From MPNP01 sp965221445 (GTDB lineage Bacteria > Pseudomonadota > Alphaproteobacteria > Rhodobacterales > Rhodobacteraceae): a stretch of DNA of 64,000 nt. Below, piece by piece: positions 1 through 7,432 of the stretch. The stretch is from contig CBDCSF010000013.1 in NCBI GenBank assembly GCA_965221445.1, positions 620,001-684,000 of the forward strand, read 5' to 3'. A program made the translations under genes and the position numbers. Within the stretch, counting starts at the first letter, position 1, and each line of letters opens with the position of its first letter. The notes under the pieces were generated by a model. That model did not search any database and was not told the DNA's origin. It saw only the letters and a program-made list of their open reading frames with translations.

Positions 1-433
1 CAACTCCTGCTGCAATAATTACAGTCAGGGGAGTTGCAGCTGTACCTATGCCTAACAAACCCAGTATGCCTGTCGTTCCGAAAAATCCTTTGGACCCCAG
101 TACTCCAGCGATACCAGCGCCGGAGATACCGGCACCCGCACTATCCCAAACATCTTCTACTAGGGTCTTAATACGCAGGGAGGTAAATGCTTTTTCACCA
201 ATCTCCAGCCGGGCTTTGAATTTTAGCGAATCCTGAAGTGGAGATTCTATTTTAAGTTCTGAGAACTTTTGATGCCATTCTCTCTGGTCAATGGTTTCCG
301 GAAAAACCTTTGGTTCGTTCCTGCCAGCTTTCTTGGATCGCTTGGTTCTGGATTTAAATAGTGCTTGAGATTTACTCTTCAAATATGAATGTAATTTATT
401 CAGATTTTTCTTGGGTTTGAACGTAATAGGCAA
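1..433 (-). CDS. Hypothetical protein, 5' part only (runs off the left edge)
   Basis: An open reading frame enters from the left edge and can be read for about 144 residues on the minus strand. No in-frame ATG exists. The first plausible start is the TTG at 433, just inside an in-frame stop codon upstream, so the start is uncertain. The first 60 or so residues are very basic (many Lys, Arg and Ser). They are followed by an amphipathic stretch, then a Gly/Ala/Ile-rich hydrophobic region containing GISGAGIAGVLG and TGILGLLGIGTAATPLT, which looks membrane-inserting. I do not recognise the family. The low-complexity hydrophobic glycine-rich end recalls membrane-associated bacterial proteins, but this is not enough for a function. 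The gene is divergent from the tRNA-Val that follows. Confidence 0.55.
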   Translation of the reverse strand, partial: MPITFKPKKNLNKLHSYLKSKSQALFKSRTKRSKKAGRNEPKVFPETIDQREWHQKFSELKIESPLQDSLKFKARLEIGEKAFTSLRIKTLVEDVWDSAGAGISGAGIAGVLGSKGFFGTTGILGLLGIGTAATPLTVIIAAGV

Positions 434-569
434 AGATATATTCCATTAACTTGGGCGGTAAAATCACTTCACATAAAAATTTAAGGAACCATTTGGTCAA
501 GAAATATTGAATCTTTAACCCTCAATCCTTATATTCGCCAAGCCCAATTAAATAAATTTATTTTGAACT

Positions 570-644
<75 letters not shown>

Positions 645-671
645 GATGGAACAAACGAAAAGAGAGAAAAA

Positions 672-797
672 ATGAAGGTCAAAAATTCACTCCGGTCCTT
701 GAAAGCCCGACACCAACAATGTCGCGTGGTGAGAAGAAAAGGCAGAGTATATGTGATCAACAAGCATCAGCGCAGGTTTAAGGCTCGTCAGGGTTAA
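672..797 (+). CDS. rpmJ: 50S ribosomal protein bL36
   Basis: A 41-residue gene. The product starts MKVKNSLRSLKARHQQCRVV and ends RRFKARQG, and is very basic throughout. It matches the longer, alphaproteobacterial form of bL36, a small component of the large ribosomal subunit. The classical bL36 zinc-binding Cys/His set is absent: only one Cys and two His residues are present, as in the zinc-free (C-minus) paralog type. The start is fixed by a run AGAGAGAAAAA just upstream and by the conserved MKVKNSL beginning. It lies just downstream of tRNA-Val on the same strand and converges with the CoA-ligase gene at 811. Confidence 0.95.
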   Translation: MKVKNSLRSLKARHQQCRVVRRKGRVYVINKHQRRFKARQG

Positions 798-810
798 CGC
801 TCCCTTTGTT

Positions 811-2034
811 TTATTCAAAGTCCCTTTGATCATCAATTACCTTACCATCGTTGGGCAAAGTCCCCTTCTCCACTAATTCAATTTCTACCCTTAAGTTCAG
901 GATTTCTCTGAAAGATTTTTGAAACTTTTCTACTTCTTTGCTTTCAGTTTCCAGCTGTACGAGTAACCGATCGGTTTCATTTTCCCTGCTTACAATTGCC
1001 CTCGATTTTGAGACTTCCTTGTTTCTCCCGAGAAATTCCTCCATCTGTTCTGGTCTGACAAACATCCCCTTTACTTTGGTCGTCTGGTCTGCCCTACCCT
1101 TCCACCCGGAAATCCTTAAGTTGGTTCTTCCACAAGCACTTTGCCCTTTCATGAAGGATGAGAGGTCTCCCGTAGCAAATCGGATTAGGGGAAAATCGGA
1201 ATTAAAGACCGTAACCAGAACCTCTCCAATGTTCCCAAACTCAATTTGAGATCCGGAACCCGACCTCACAATCTCGACAATCACATCCTCATCAATTATC
1301 ATTCCTTCATCAGGTATGGTTTCGTAGGCTATATTACCTGCCTCGGCAGTTGCATAATTTTGCAGACAGGAAATACCCCTGTCGTTGTACTCTTTTCTAA
1401 GAGATGGAAACAAGGGACCACCCCCTACCCCGGCCTTGGTCAACTTGGGAAGATCAATCCCCATTTCATGCGCCTTATCCAGGATTATTTTCAAATAATC
1501 CGGTGTACCTGCATAGGAGGTTACTCCGGCATTTTTGGCGATTTGAACCTGAAGTTCGGTATTTCCAGTTCCTGCAGGTACGATGGTTGCTCCCAAGGCT
1601 TTGGCCCCGCTTTCAAAGATATGGCCAGCTGGGGTCAAATGATAGGAAAAACAGTTCTGAACAATATCTTTTTTGTTTATCCCACAAGCATTTAGGAATC
1701 TTGCTATTCTCCACCAGTCCGGTTTGGTACTTCCTGGTTCGTATATTGGTCCAGGGGACTGAAAGATATAATCCAATTCGTTGGGCTCCAAGGTCGTAAA
1801 CCCACCATAGGGAAGATTGGCTGTTTGGAATATTTTAAGGTCGGATTTTCGTAATACAGGAAGCTTTTCCAAATCGGTAGTCGATTTGATTTCATTCAAA
1901 TCCAGATCTTGGTATAACTCTGCATAACCCGATGATTTTGAAGCGGCCAATTTTACCAGTGCTGGTAAGGCCTTGTTATAATCATCTGCCCTTTGATCCG
2001 GCGATCTTGTTTCCTTTTTGTCGAAAAATTTCAA
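811..2034 (-). CDS. Phenylacetate-CoA ligase-like AMP-forming enzyme
   Basis: 407 residues, close to the usual 420-440 for PaaK-type enzymes, which activate an aryl or alkyl carboxylic acid with ATP to acyl-AMP and then acyl-CoA in the cytoplasm. Family signs are the early FQSPGPIYEPG segment, YAGTPDYL, the YATAEAGNIAYET adenylation motif (equivalent of YGTTE), and FATGDLSSF carrying the ribose-binding Asp. The C-terminal part (about 310-407) contains GRADQTTKVKGMFVRPEQ, matching the hinge and small domain. The start overlaps the end of the preceding small gene by four bases (ATGA), so it is translationally coupled and last in the Liv operon at 9.4-0.8 kb. The substrate cannot be read from sequence. 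The neighbouring importer and second CoA ligase suggest an imported acid is activated. Phenylacetate itself is unlikely, since no paa ring-cleavage genes are present. Confidence 0.85.
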   Translation of the reverse strand: MKFFDKKETRSPDQRADDYNKALPALVKLAASKSSGYAELYQDLDLNEIKSTTDLEKLPVLRKSDLKIFQTANLPYGGFTTLEPNELDYIFQSPGPIYEPGSTKPDWWRIARFLNACGINKKDIVQNCFSYHLTPAGHIFESGAKALGATIVPAGTGNTELQVQIAKNAGVTSYAGTPDYLKIILDKAHEMGIDLPKLTKAGVGGGPLFPSLRKEYNDRGISCLQNYATAEAGNIAYETIPDEGMIIDEDVIVEIVRSGSGSQIEFGNIGEVLVTVFNSDFPLIRFATGDLSSFMKGQSACGRTNLRISGWKGRADQTTKVKGMFVRPEQMEEFLGRNKEVSKSRAIVSRENETDRLLVQLETESKEVEKFQKSFREILNLRVEIELVEKGTLPNDGKVIDDQRDFE

Positions 2035-2345
2035 ATCTCTTCTCCCAAAACAATGATTTGTTTACCTTTCTGAGGCAATCTCTTGATCTCTCCTCTTACC
2101 TCAAGTTCAAGTTTTACAGTGGTAGTATACCATCCCAAAGAACCCAAATCTTTCAATTCCTCTGGACTTAGGCGTTCCCTGACATTATCCTTCAACTCCG
2201 AAAAGGGTATTTGGGTTTCCTTCAAAATGGCCAAAATGGCCGTTCGAATACAATCAAACTTCCACTTTGAAATTCTGGTAGCTCCTTCTTTCCCCGGGCT
2301 TGGAGTTCTACAAGCGATACGGTCGGTATGATTTATCCCAACCAC
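2031..2345 (-). CDS. Small DUF6958-like protein of unknown function
   Basis: 104 residues with no signal peptide or membrane segment. The core contains KWKFDCIRTAILAILKE, a charged stretch ending in the SPEELKDLGSLGWYTTTVKLELE region, and a C-terminal RGEIKRLPQKGKQ. This layout (helical N half, GWY-TTVKLDLE-like strand, basic end) resembles small proteins annotated as DUF6958, which look like winged-helix domains. That assignment is from memory of the family. It overlaps the end of the livF-type gene by 13 bases and the start of the CoA ligase by four, so it is a true member of the operon. A regulatory or DNA-binding role is conceivable but not shown. Confidence 0.7.
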   Translation of the reverse strand: MVGINHTDRIACRTPSPGKEGATRISKWKFDCIRTAILAILKETQIPFSELKDNVRERLSPEELKDLGSLGWYTTTVKLELEVRGEIKRLPQKGKQIIVLGEEI

Positions 2346-3157
2346 CTTTTTCGTCTTCGGTAACTTCTTGTATCCCGGAATGATTTTCTTCCAGCTTCAG
2401 ACATCCCCAGATAAAATTCCTTGATATCCGGATTCTCCCTTAGATCCTGAGCCGGACCGTCCATGACTATACGGCCTGATTCAAGGATATAACCATAGTT
2501 TGAATACCTTAGAGCCATATTGGTATTTTGTTCAGCCAGGAGAAAACTAACCTTTTCCTTTTCATTCAAATTCTTGACAATTTCAAATATCTCTTCAACC
2601 AATTGGGGAGCCAACCCCATGGAAGGTTCATCCAAAAGGATGGTCTCCGGTTTGGACATCAGTGCCCTACCAATTGCACACATTTGTTGTTCACCCCCGG
2701 ACGTGTATCCGGCTTGGGATTTTCTTCTTTCCTTCAATTTTGGAAAGTAGTCATAGACTTTTTCAAGATCACCCTTGATGTCAGAATTTCTGATATTACG
2801 GGTGAAGGCCCCTGTCAAAAGGTTCTCTTCTATAGTCAAGTGCTCGAAACAATGCCTTCCCTCCATCACCTGAATTACCCCTCTTCGAACCAACTCAGAA
2901 GGGGTAAGATCCTGAACTATGCTACCGCGGTAGGTGATGGTACCCTTGGTTACTTCTCCCCTTTCGGAGCGCAACAAATTTGAGACTGCTTTCAGGGTAG
3001 TGGTTTTACCTGCTCCATTTCCTCCCAGGAGAGCGACAATACCTCTTTCGGGTACCGAAAGACTTACACCTTTCAAGACCAAAATAACCCTGTTGTAGAT
3101 AACTTCTACGTTATTGACAACAAGAAGCATACTCTCCGATTTTTGTTCTTTGTTCAT
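2333..3157 (-). CDS. livF: Liv-type ABC transporter ATPase (LivF family)
   Basis: 274 residues. One of two cytoplasmic ATPases powering import by the adjacent LivH/LivM channel. Visible motifs are Walker A GGNGAGKTTT, signature SGGEQQMCAIGRAL and Walker B ILLDEPSMGLAP followed by the switch region LLAEQN, all typical of the LivF half. The C-terminus carries an extra basic tail (SFRDTRSYRRRKRWLG) beyond the usual family end, overlapping the next gene. The annotated ATG at 3157 gives nine residues before an internal Met at residue 10 that would also fit the family start. Gene order here is livG-livH-livM-binding protein-livF, with a strong hairpin between the binding-protein gene and this one. 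Confidence 0.9.
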   Translation of the reverse strand: MNKEQKSESMLLVVNNVEVIYNRVILVLKGVSLSVPERGIVALLGGNGAGKTTTLKAVSNLLRSERGEVTKGTITYRGSIVQDLTPSELVRRGVIQVMEGRHCFEHLTIEENLLTGAFTRNIRNSDIKGDLEKVYDYFPKLKERRKSQAGYTSGGEQQMCAIGRALMSKPETILLDEPSMGLAPQLVEEIFEIVKNLNEKEKVSFLLAEQNTNMALRYSNYGYILESGRIVMDGPAQDLRENPDIKEFYLGMSEAGRKSFRDTRSYRRRKRWLG

Positions 3158-3180
3158 GGAAATATAATTTTTTAGGGAAT

Positions 3181-3208
3181 TACCTGGGCCATGGAAATGG
3201 CCCAGGTA
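3181..3208 (-). promoter_or_regulatory. Perfect 12-bp stem hairpin after the binding-protein gene
   Basis: TACCTGGGCCAT (3181-3192) and ATGGCCCAGGTA (3197-3208) are perfect inverted repeats with a four-base loop. The hairpin sits in the 61-base gap between the binding-protein gene and livF, and no U-run follows on the minus strand. It is therefore better explained as an mRNA-stabilising or partial-termination structure, which would raise binding-protein output over downstream livF, than as a full terminator. Confidence 0.75.
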
Positions 3209-3218
3209 CAGAAATTAA

Positions 3219-4505
3219 TCAACACCTGGGAGAGATGTTGTTTTCCTGAGCATATTGTGTGGAATCTTCGATGATCAGTTCATTGATCACTTCCTTGTCA
3301 GAGCTGATCAAATCCGTGATGATATTCCACTCCTTAGCCTCAGCATCCCACTGTTGAACCATGGCCAGTCCGTCACCACCATGATTACCACAGGACACTT
3401 CAAAGGGAGGGGCAAATCCGGGTAATCCCCAGGAAGCCATTGTTTCATCAGTTATGACCAGACTTTCCAACCCATCTCTCATCATGGGAGGAGTAATGTC
3501 AGAAACTCCATGCATTGCCTGAGCTGTCTTGATGGCTTCAGCAAGTAAGGCGGAATTGTAGATTGCACGATTATAAAGTACAGTCCCTATGCTCGAACCA
3601 TCACCTGCTTCCAGACCCTTATCATATACGTATTGCTGCAGGTCCTCATAAAGGGGGTAATCGGTACCTACCCCATGAAGGGCAAGCGCCTTGTAATTGT
3701 GGGCTCTTTCTCCCACCGGTACAACATCATTTTCTGAACCTGACCACCAAATACCTATGAAATTCTCCATCGGGAAACGAATATTTGCGGCTTCCTGAAT
3801 TGCCACGGCATTCATTACACCCCAACCCCACATTAGGACGTAATCCATTTTTCCCCTTCTGATCTCCAACCATTGTGATTTTTGCTCAAGACCGGGATGG
3901 TCAACTGGAATCAAGGTTAGTTCATAATCATGCTTTTCGGAAAGCTTTTCCAAAGTTTTGATGGGTTCCTTTCCGTACGCCGAGTTGTGATAAACAAGAG
4001 CAATTTTCTTGCCTGCAATATCGCCGCCATTTTCGTCAAGGATATGGTTGATTGCTATGGAAGCACCATCCCAGTAATTTGCCGGGAAGTTAAATATCCA
4101 CTCGAAAATACTACCGTTTTTGGCCGATGTCCGACCGTATCCCATGGTATGTAAAGGGATTTGATCAACCGAAGCCTTGGGAATAAGCTGATATGTTATT
4201 CCGGTCGAGAGAGGAACATAAACGAGTGATCCCTCTCCCTTTGTAGATTCGTAGCATTCAACTCCCTTCTGGGTATTGTACCCGGTCTCACATTCAATTA
4301 CTCTGACCATTTCTCCTCCAATACCCCCATCACGTTCATTAAGCATTGTGAAGTAATCAAAGAAACCGTCAGCTGTGGGAATGCCGCCAGCAGCGTAAGG
4401 TCCTGTTCTATAACTTAGCCAGGGAAGCACCAAATCTGCCAAAGCTGGTGGAGCAACTAACGATAGTATGGTTGCCAAACTAATTGCTAATTTTTTTACC
4501 TTCAT
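3219..4505 (-). CDS. Liv-type ABC transporter periplasmic substrate-binding protein
   Basis: About 428 residues from the ATG at 4505, chosen over an upstream in-frame ATG at 4529 because GGAGG sits six bases before it. The product then begins with a clean signal peptide (MKVKKLAISLATILSLVAPPALA). The mature protein should bind the ligand in the periplasm and deliver it to LivHM. The sequence fits the periplasmic-binding fold I family: GPYAAGGIPTADGFFDYFTMLNERDGGIGG near the start, KIALVYHNSAYGKEP in the first lobe, and alternating lobes thereafter. It differs from classic leucine-binding proteins and resembles the branch found beside acyl-CoA ligases, so an amino-acid substrate is doubtful. 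It lies between livM and livF, and its 3' end is followed by a strong hairpin. Confidence 0.88.
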   Translation of the reverse strand: MKVKKLAISLATILSLVAPPALADLVLPWLSYRTGPYAAGGIPTADGFFDYFTMLNERDGGIGGEMVRVIECETGYNTQKGVECYESTKGEGSLVYVPLSTGITYQLIPKASVDQIPLHTMGYGRTSAKNGSIFEWIFNFPANYWDGASIAINHILDENGGDIAGKKIALVYHNSAYGKEPIKTLEKLSEKHDYELTLIPVDHPGLEQKSQWLEIRRGKMDYVLMWGWGVMNAVAIQEAANIRFPMENFIGIWWSGSENDVVPVGERAHNYKALALHGVGTDYPLYEDLQQYVYDKGLEAGDGSSIGTVLYNRAIYNSALLAEAIKTAQAMHGVSDITPPMMRDGLESLVITDETMASWGLPGFAPPFEVSCGNHGGDGLAMVQQWDAEAKEWNIITDLISSDKEVINELIIEDSTQYAQENNISPRC

Positions 4506-4548
4506 TTTTTCCTCCAAATTTAGGTACAAGTTAAACTAAACAACTCAA

Positions 4549-5625
4549 CTAATGCGGATAGGGCCAAAGCCGGAGTTTTTGCTTTAATAATCGCCATAAC
4601 TGAGCCAATCCATGCGGTTCAAATATTAAGAATACAATAATTAGGACACCAACTGAAATAAATTCTAAATGGGTTGCCAGGGCAGCATCCCATTCCCACC
4701 ATCCAACCAGGATGTTTTTAAGCAAAACAGGAAACAAAACCATAAAGGCTGCACCAATAAATGATCCGAAAATCGAACCCAACCCCCCAATAATTATCAT
4801 GAACAAAACCAAGAAGGATTGATTGATTCCAAATGCTTCCGTTGCTTCAACAGCACCCAGATATACTGAAAAAAACAATGCACCCGCAATACCAATGTAA
4901 AAGGACGAAATGGCAAATGCAGAAAGCTTGGCCTTCAATAAATTAACCCCGATAATTTCAGCTGCAATATCCATATCCCTGGTTGCCATCCAACTTCTGC
5001 CCAAACTTCCCCGTGTTAGATTCCTGGCACCCCATGCCAGGCCAAAAGCAAAAATGAGGCAAATCATGTACTGGGCCCAGGGTTGAACATTAGGTCCTGT
5101 AACCAGAATTCCGAAGATAGACCTTTCAGGTGTAGAGATTTGGCCAGATGCAGAATAATTATAAAACCAGGGAACCCTGTTGAAAAGCCAGACAAGAAAA
5201 AACTGTGATGCAAGGGTGGCTACTGCCAAGTAAAAACCCTTGATCCTTAATGATGGAATACCAAACAAAATTCCAACGCCGGCTGTTATCAAACCGGAAA
5301 GAATGATACAGAAAATAATATTTAAATCAGGAAAACTGGTCATCAACTTGTAGCAGGAATATGCTCCGACAGCCATGAAGCCACCAGTGCCAAGAGAAAT
5401 CTGACCACATTGTCCGGTTAATATATTCAGCCCAAGTGCGGCTATTGCCCACACCAAAAACGGTACAAATACGGCACTCGCCCAGTAATCATTAATCAGT
5501 AATGGAATAAGGGCAAAAGCGATGATGAGGACGAAAAAATAACCGTATCTGTCTAATCCAATGCCGAAGGTCTGACTATCCTGTGGATAAGAAGTATTGT
5601 ATTCTCCTACTTCACGGTAAAACAC
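4549..5625 (-). CDS. livM: Liv-type ABC transporter permease (LivM family)
   Basis: 358 residues, an inner-membrane permease with roughly 8-10 hydrophobic segments. The early segment ALGLNILTGQCGQISLGTGGFMAVGAY is the conserved LivM signature (GLNLLTGYAGQLSLGHAAF type). The cytoplasmic loop LGRSWMATRDMDIAAEIIGVNLLKAKLSAF is the EAA-like ATPase-contact region. IIGGLGSIFGSFIGAAFMVLFP near the C-terminus is also typical. It pairs with LivH, two bases away, to make the channel. It has an extended N-terminus of about 30 residues with no clear function. Confidence 0.92.
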   Translation of the reverse strand: MFYREVGEYNTSYPQDSQTFGIGLDRYGYFFVLIIAFALIPLLINDYWASAVFVPFLVWAIAALGLNILTGQCGQISLGTGGFMAVGAYSCYKLMTSFPDLNIIFCIILSGLITAGVGILFGIPSLRIKGFYLAVATLASQFFLVWLFNRVPWFYNYSASGQISTPERSIFGILVTGPNVQPWAQYMICLIFAFGLAWGARNLTRGSLGRSWMATRDMDIAAEIIGVNLLKAKLSAFAISSFYIGIAGALFFSVYLGAVEATEAFGINQSFLVLFMIIIGGLGSIFGSFIGAAFMVLFPVLLKNILVGWWEWDAALATHLEFISVGVLIIVFLIFEPHGLAQLWRLLKQKLRLWPYPH

Positions 5626-5627
5626 GG

Positions 5628-6611
5628 TTATACCCTCTCAATGATCTTTTCCCCAAACAAACCCTGGGGTCTGAATAAGAGAAATACCAAGGCAACAACA
5701 TAGGCAAACCAGTTTTCGGTTGCTCCACCAATCATGGGACCAATCATGAAATCAAAGAGTTTTTCTCCAACTCCTATCAACAGTCCACCAACAATCGCAC
5801 CTGGAATAGAGGTTAATCCTCCCAGCATCAGGACTGGCAAGGCCTTCAAGGCAACCAGTGAAAGGGAAAACTGTACTCCTGACCTTGAACCCCAGAAAAT
5901 ACCAGCGATAAGTGCAACCAAACCGGCTATACTCCACACGATTACCCAAATCCTTCGCAGGGATATGCCAACCGAAAGCGCCGCCTGATGGTCGTCGGCA
6001 ACAGCCCTCAAGGCTCTTCCGGTTTTGGAATATTGTGAAAATATGGTCAAACCGATAACGAGCAAGGCCGCGACGATGGACGCCGTTATATCCAGCCGGT
6101 CGATAAAAAAACCGTAGCCAAACCAATCATATGTGGTGCTTTCGACAGTTTCGGAAATTCCCATTGGAATTCCAATATCCAATTTTTTTACATCGGCTCC
6201 CCACATCAGGTCTCCAAATCCCTCCAAAAAATATGCCAAGCCTATGGTGGCCATGAAGAGAATAACAGGATTTTGATTAACCAGATGCTTCAGTATCAAC
6301 CTCTCCACCAACCAGGCAAGTAAAAGCATAGAGACCAAAGTCAGTAAGAGAGCCAGAAAGGTGGGCATATTCCAACCGAACCCATGTATTGAGGTTCCAA
6401 GTAGGTTATTTATCAAATGCTCAAAAGGAACAATTCCCTGTTGCAATCCAACCAGCGTTAGGGCAGCAAACAAAACCATTACACCTTGGGCATAATTGAA
6501 TACCCCTGATGCCTTAAAGATCAATACAAATCCCAATGCAACCAATGCATATAAGATTCCGGTCATGAACCCATTCAGGGAAACTTCCAAGGCAAATAGT
6601 AGGGTCTGCAT
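5628..6611 (-). CDS. livH: Liv-type ABC transporter permease (LivH family)
   Basis: 327 residues, polytopic inner-membrane protein. Typical LivH features are GILYALVALGFVLIFKASGVFNYAQGVMV at the N-terminus, the ATPase-coupling loop TGRALRAVADDHQAALSVGISLRRI, and LPVLMLGGLTSIPGAIVGGLLIGVGEKL near the C-terminus, ending FRPQGLFGEKIIERV. The gene is two bases upstream of livM and fourteen downstream of livG, so they are one transcript. It forms the other half of the transmembrane pore. Confidence 0.93.
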   Translation of the reverse strand: MQTLLFALEVSLNGFMTGILYALVALGFVLIFKASGVFNYAQGVMVLFAALTLVGLQQGIVPFEHLINNLLGTSIHGFGWNMPTFLALLLTLVSMLLLAWLVERLILKHLVNQNPVILFMATIGLAYFLEGFGDLMWGADVKKLDIGIPMGISETVESTTYDWFGYGFFIDRLDITASIVAALLVIGLTIFSQYSKTGRALRAVADDHQAALSVGISLRRIWVIVWSIAGLVALIAGIFWGSRSGVQFSLSLVALKALPVLMLGGLTSIPGAIVGGLLIGVGEKLFDFMIGPMIGGATENWFAYVVALVFLLFRPQGLFGEKIIERV

Positions 6612-6625
6612 ACTAATTCCTAATT

Positions 6626-7417
6626 TTAATGAGATACGCCCAAATAGGCATCAATTACATTTTGGTCATCGCGTATTTCATCAGGTAAACCATCTGCTAT
6701 TTTCTCACCGTGATCAATGACAACAACCCTGTCGGCTAAATCCATAACAACTCCCATATCATGTTCGATCAGGGCAATTGTGGTACCTAATTCTTCATTT
6801 ACATCAATGATAAACCGGCACATATCCTCCTTCTCTTCGTTGTTCATACCTGCCATTGGTTCATCCAGCAAAAGAAGTTTGGGTTCCGCGGCTAGAGCCC
6901 TTCCCAACTCGACTCTCTTTTGAAGGCCATAAGGTAACATACCAACTGGAGTTTTCCTGATTGCCTGGATTTCAAGAAAATCAATAATTCTCTCTACGAT
7001 CAACCTGTTTTCGGTTTCTTCCCGTTCGGCCTTTCCCCACCAAAGCAATTGGGAAGGTATACCTGATTTCATATAGATCATTCGCCCGGTCATCATATTG
7101 TCAAGAACAGTCATCCCTTCAAATAAGGCAATATTTTGAAAAGTCCTCGCGATCCTTTGGTATGCAATCTGGTGAGGTTTCAAATGGGGTCTGAGTTTGC
7201 CTTGAAACCAGATTTCTCCCTCTTGGGGTGTGTAAAACCCGTTGATGACATTCAGCATTGATGACTTGCCGGCTCCATTAGGTCCGATAATCGCCCTGAT
7301 TTCACCCTGTTTAATATTGAAGGAGACATCAGATAGGGCCTTCACTCCGCCAAAACGAAGTGTGACATTAACAATATCCATCAACATATCGTCTTTATTG
7401 GCCACTTCTTTCACCAC
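6626..7417 (-). CDS. livG: Liv-type ABC transporter ATPase (LivG family)
   Basis: 263 residues, ATPase partner of the LivF-type protein. Walker A GPNGAGKSS, Walker B LLLLDEPMAGM and the H-loop IALIEHDMGVVMDLADRVVVIDHG are intact. The ABC signature reads LPYGLQKRVELG, a common LivG divergence from LSGGQ. LivG hallmarks are IARTFQNIALFEGMTVLDNMMTGR and the C-terminal VIDAYLGVSH. It follows the long acyl-CoA ligase gene by fifteen bases and precedes livH, placing it second in this operon. Confidence 0.93.
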   Translation of the reverse strand: MVKEVANKDDMLMDIVNVTLRFGGVKALSDVSFNIKQGEIRAIIGPNGAGKSSMLNVINGFYTPQEGEIWFQGKLRPHLKPHQIAYQRIARTFQNIALFEGMTVLDNMMTGRMIYMKSGIPSQLLWWGKAEREETENRLIVERIIDFLEIQAIRKTPVGMLPYGLQKRVELGRALAAEPKLLLLDEPMAGMNNEEKEDMCRFIIDVNEELGTTIALIEHDMGVVMDLADRVVVIDHGEKIADGLPDEIRDDQNVIDAYLGVSH

Positions 7418-7432
7418 TGAAAACGATAGTTC

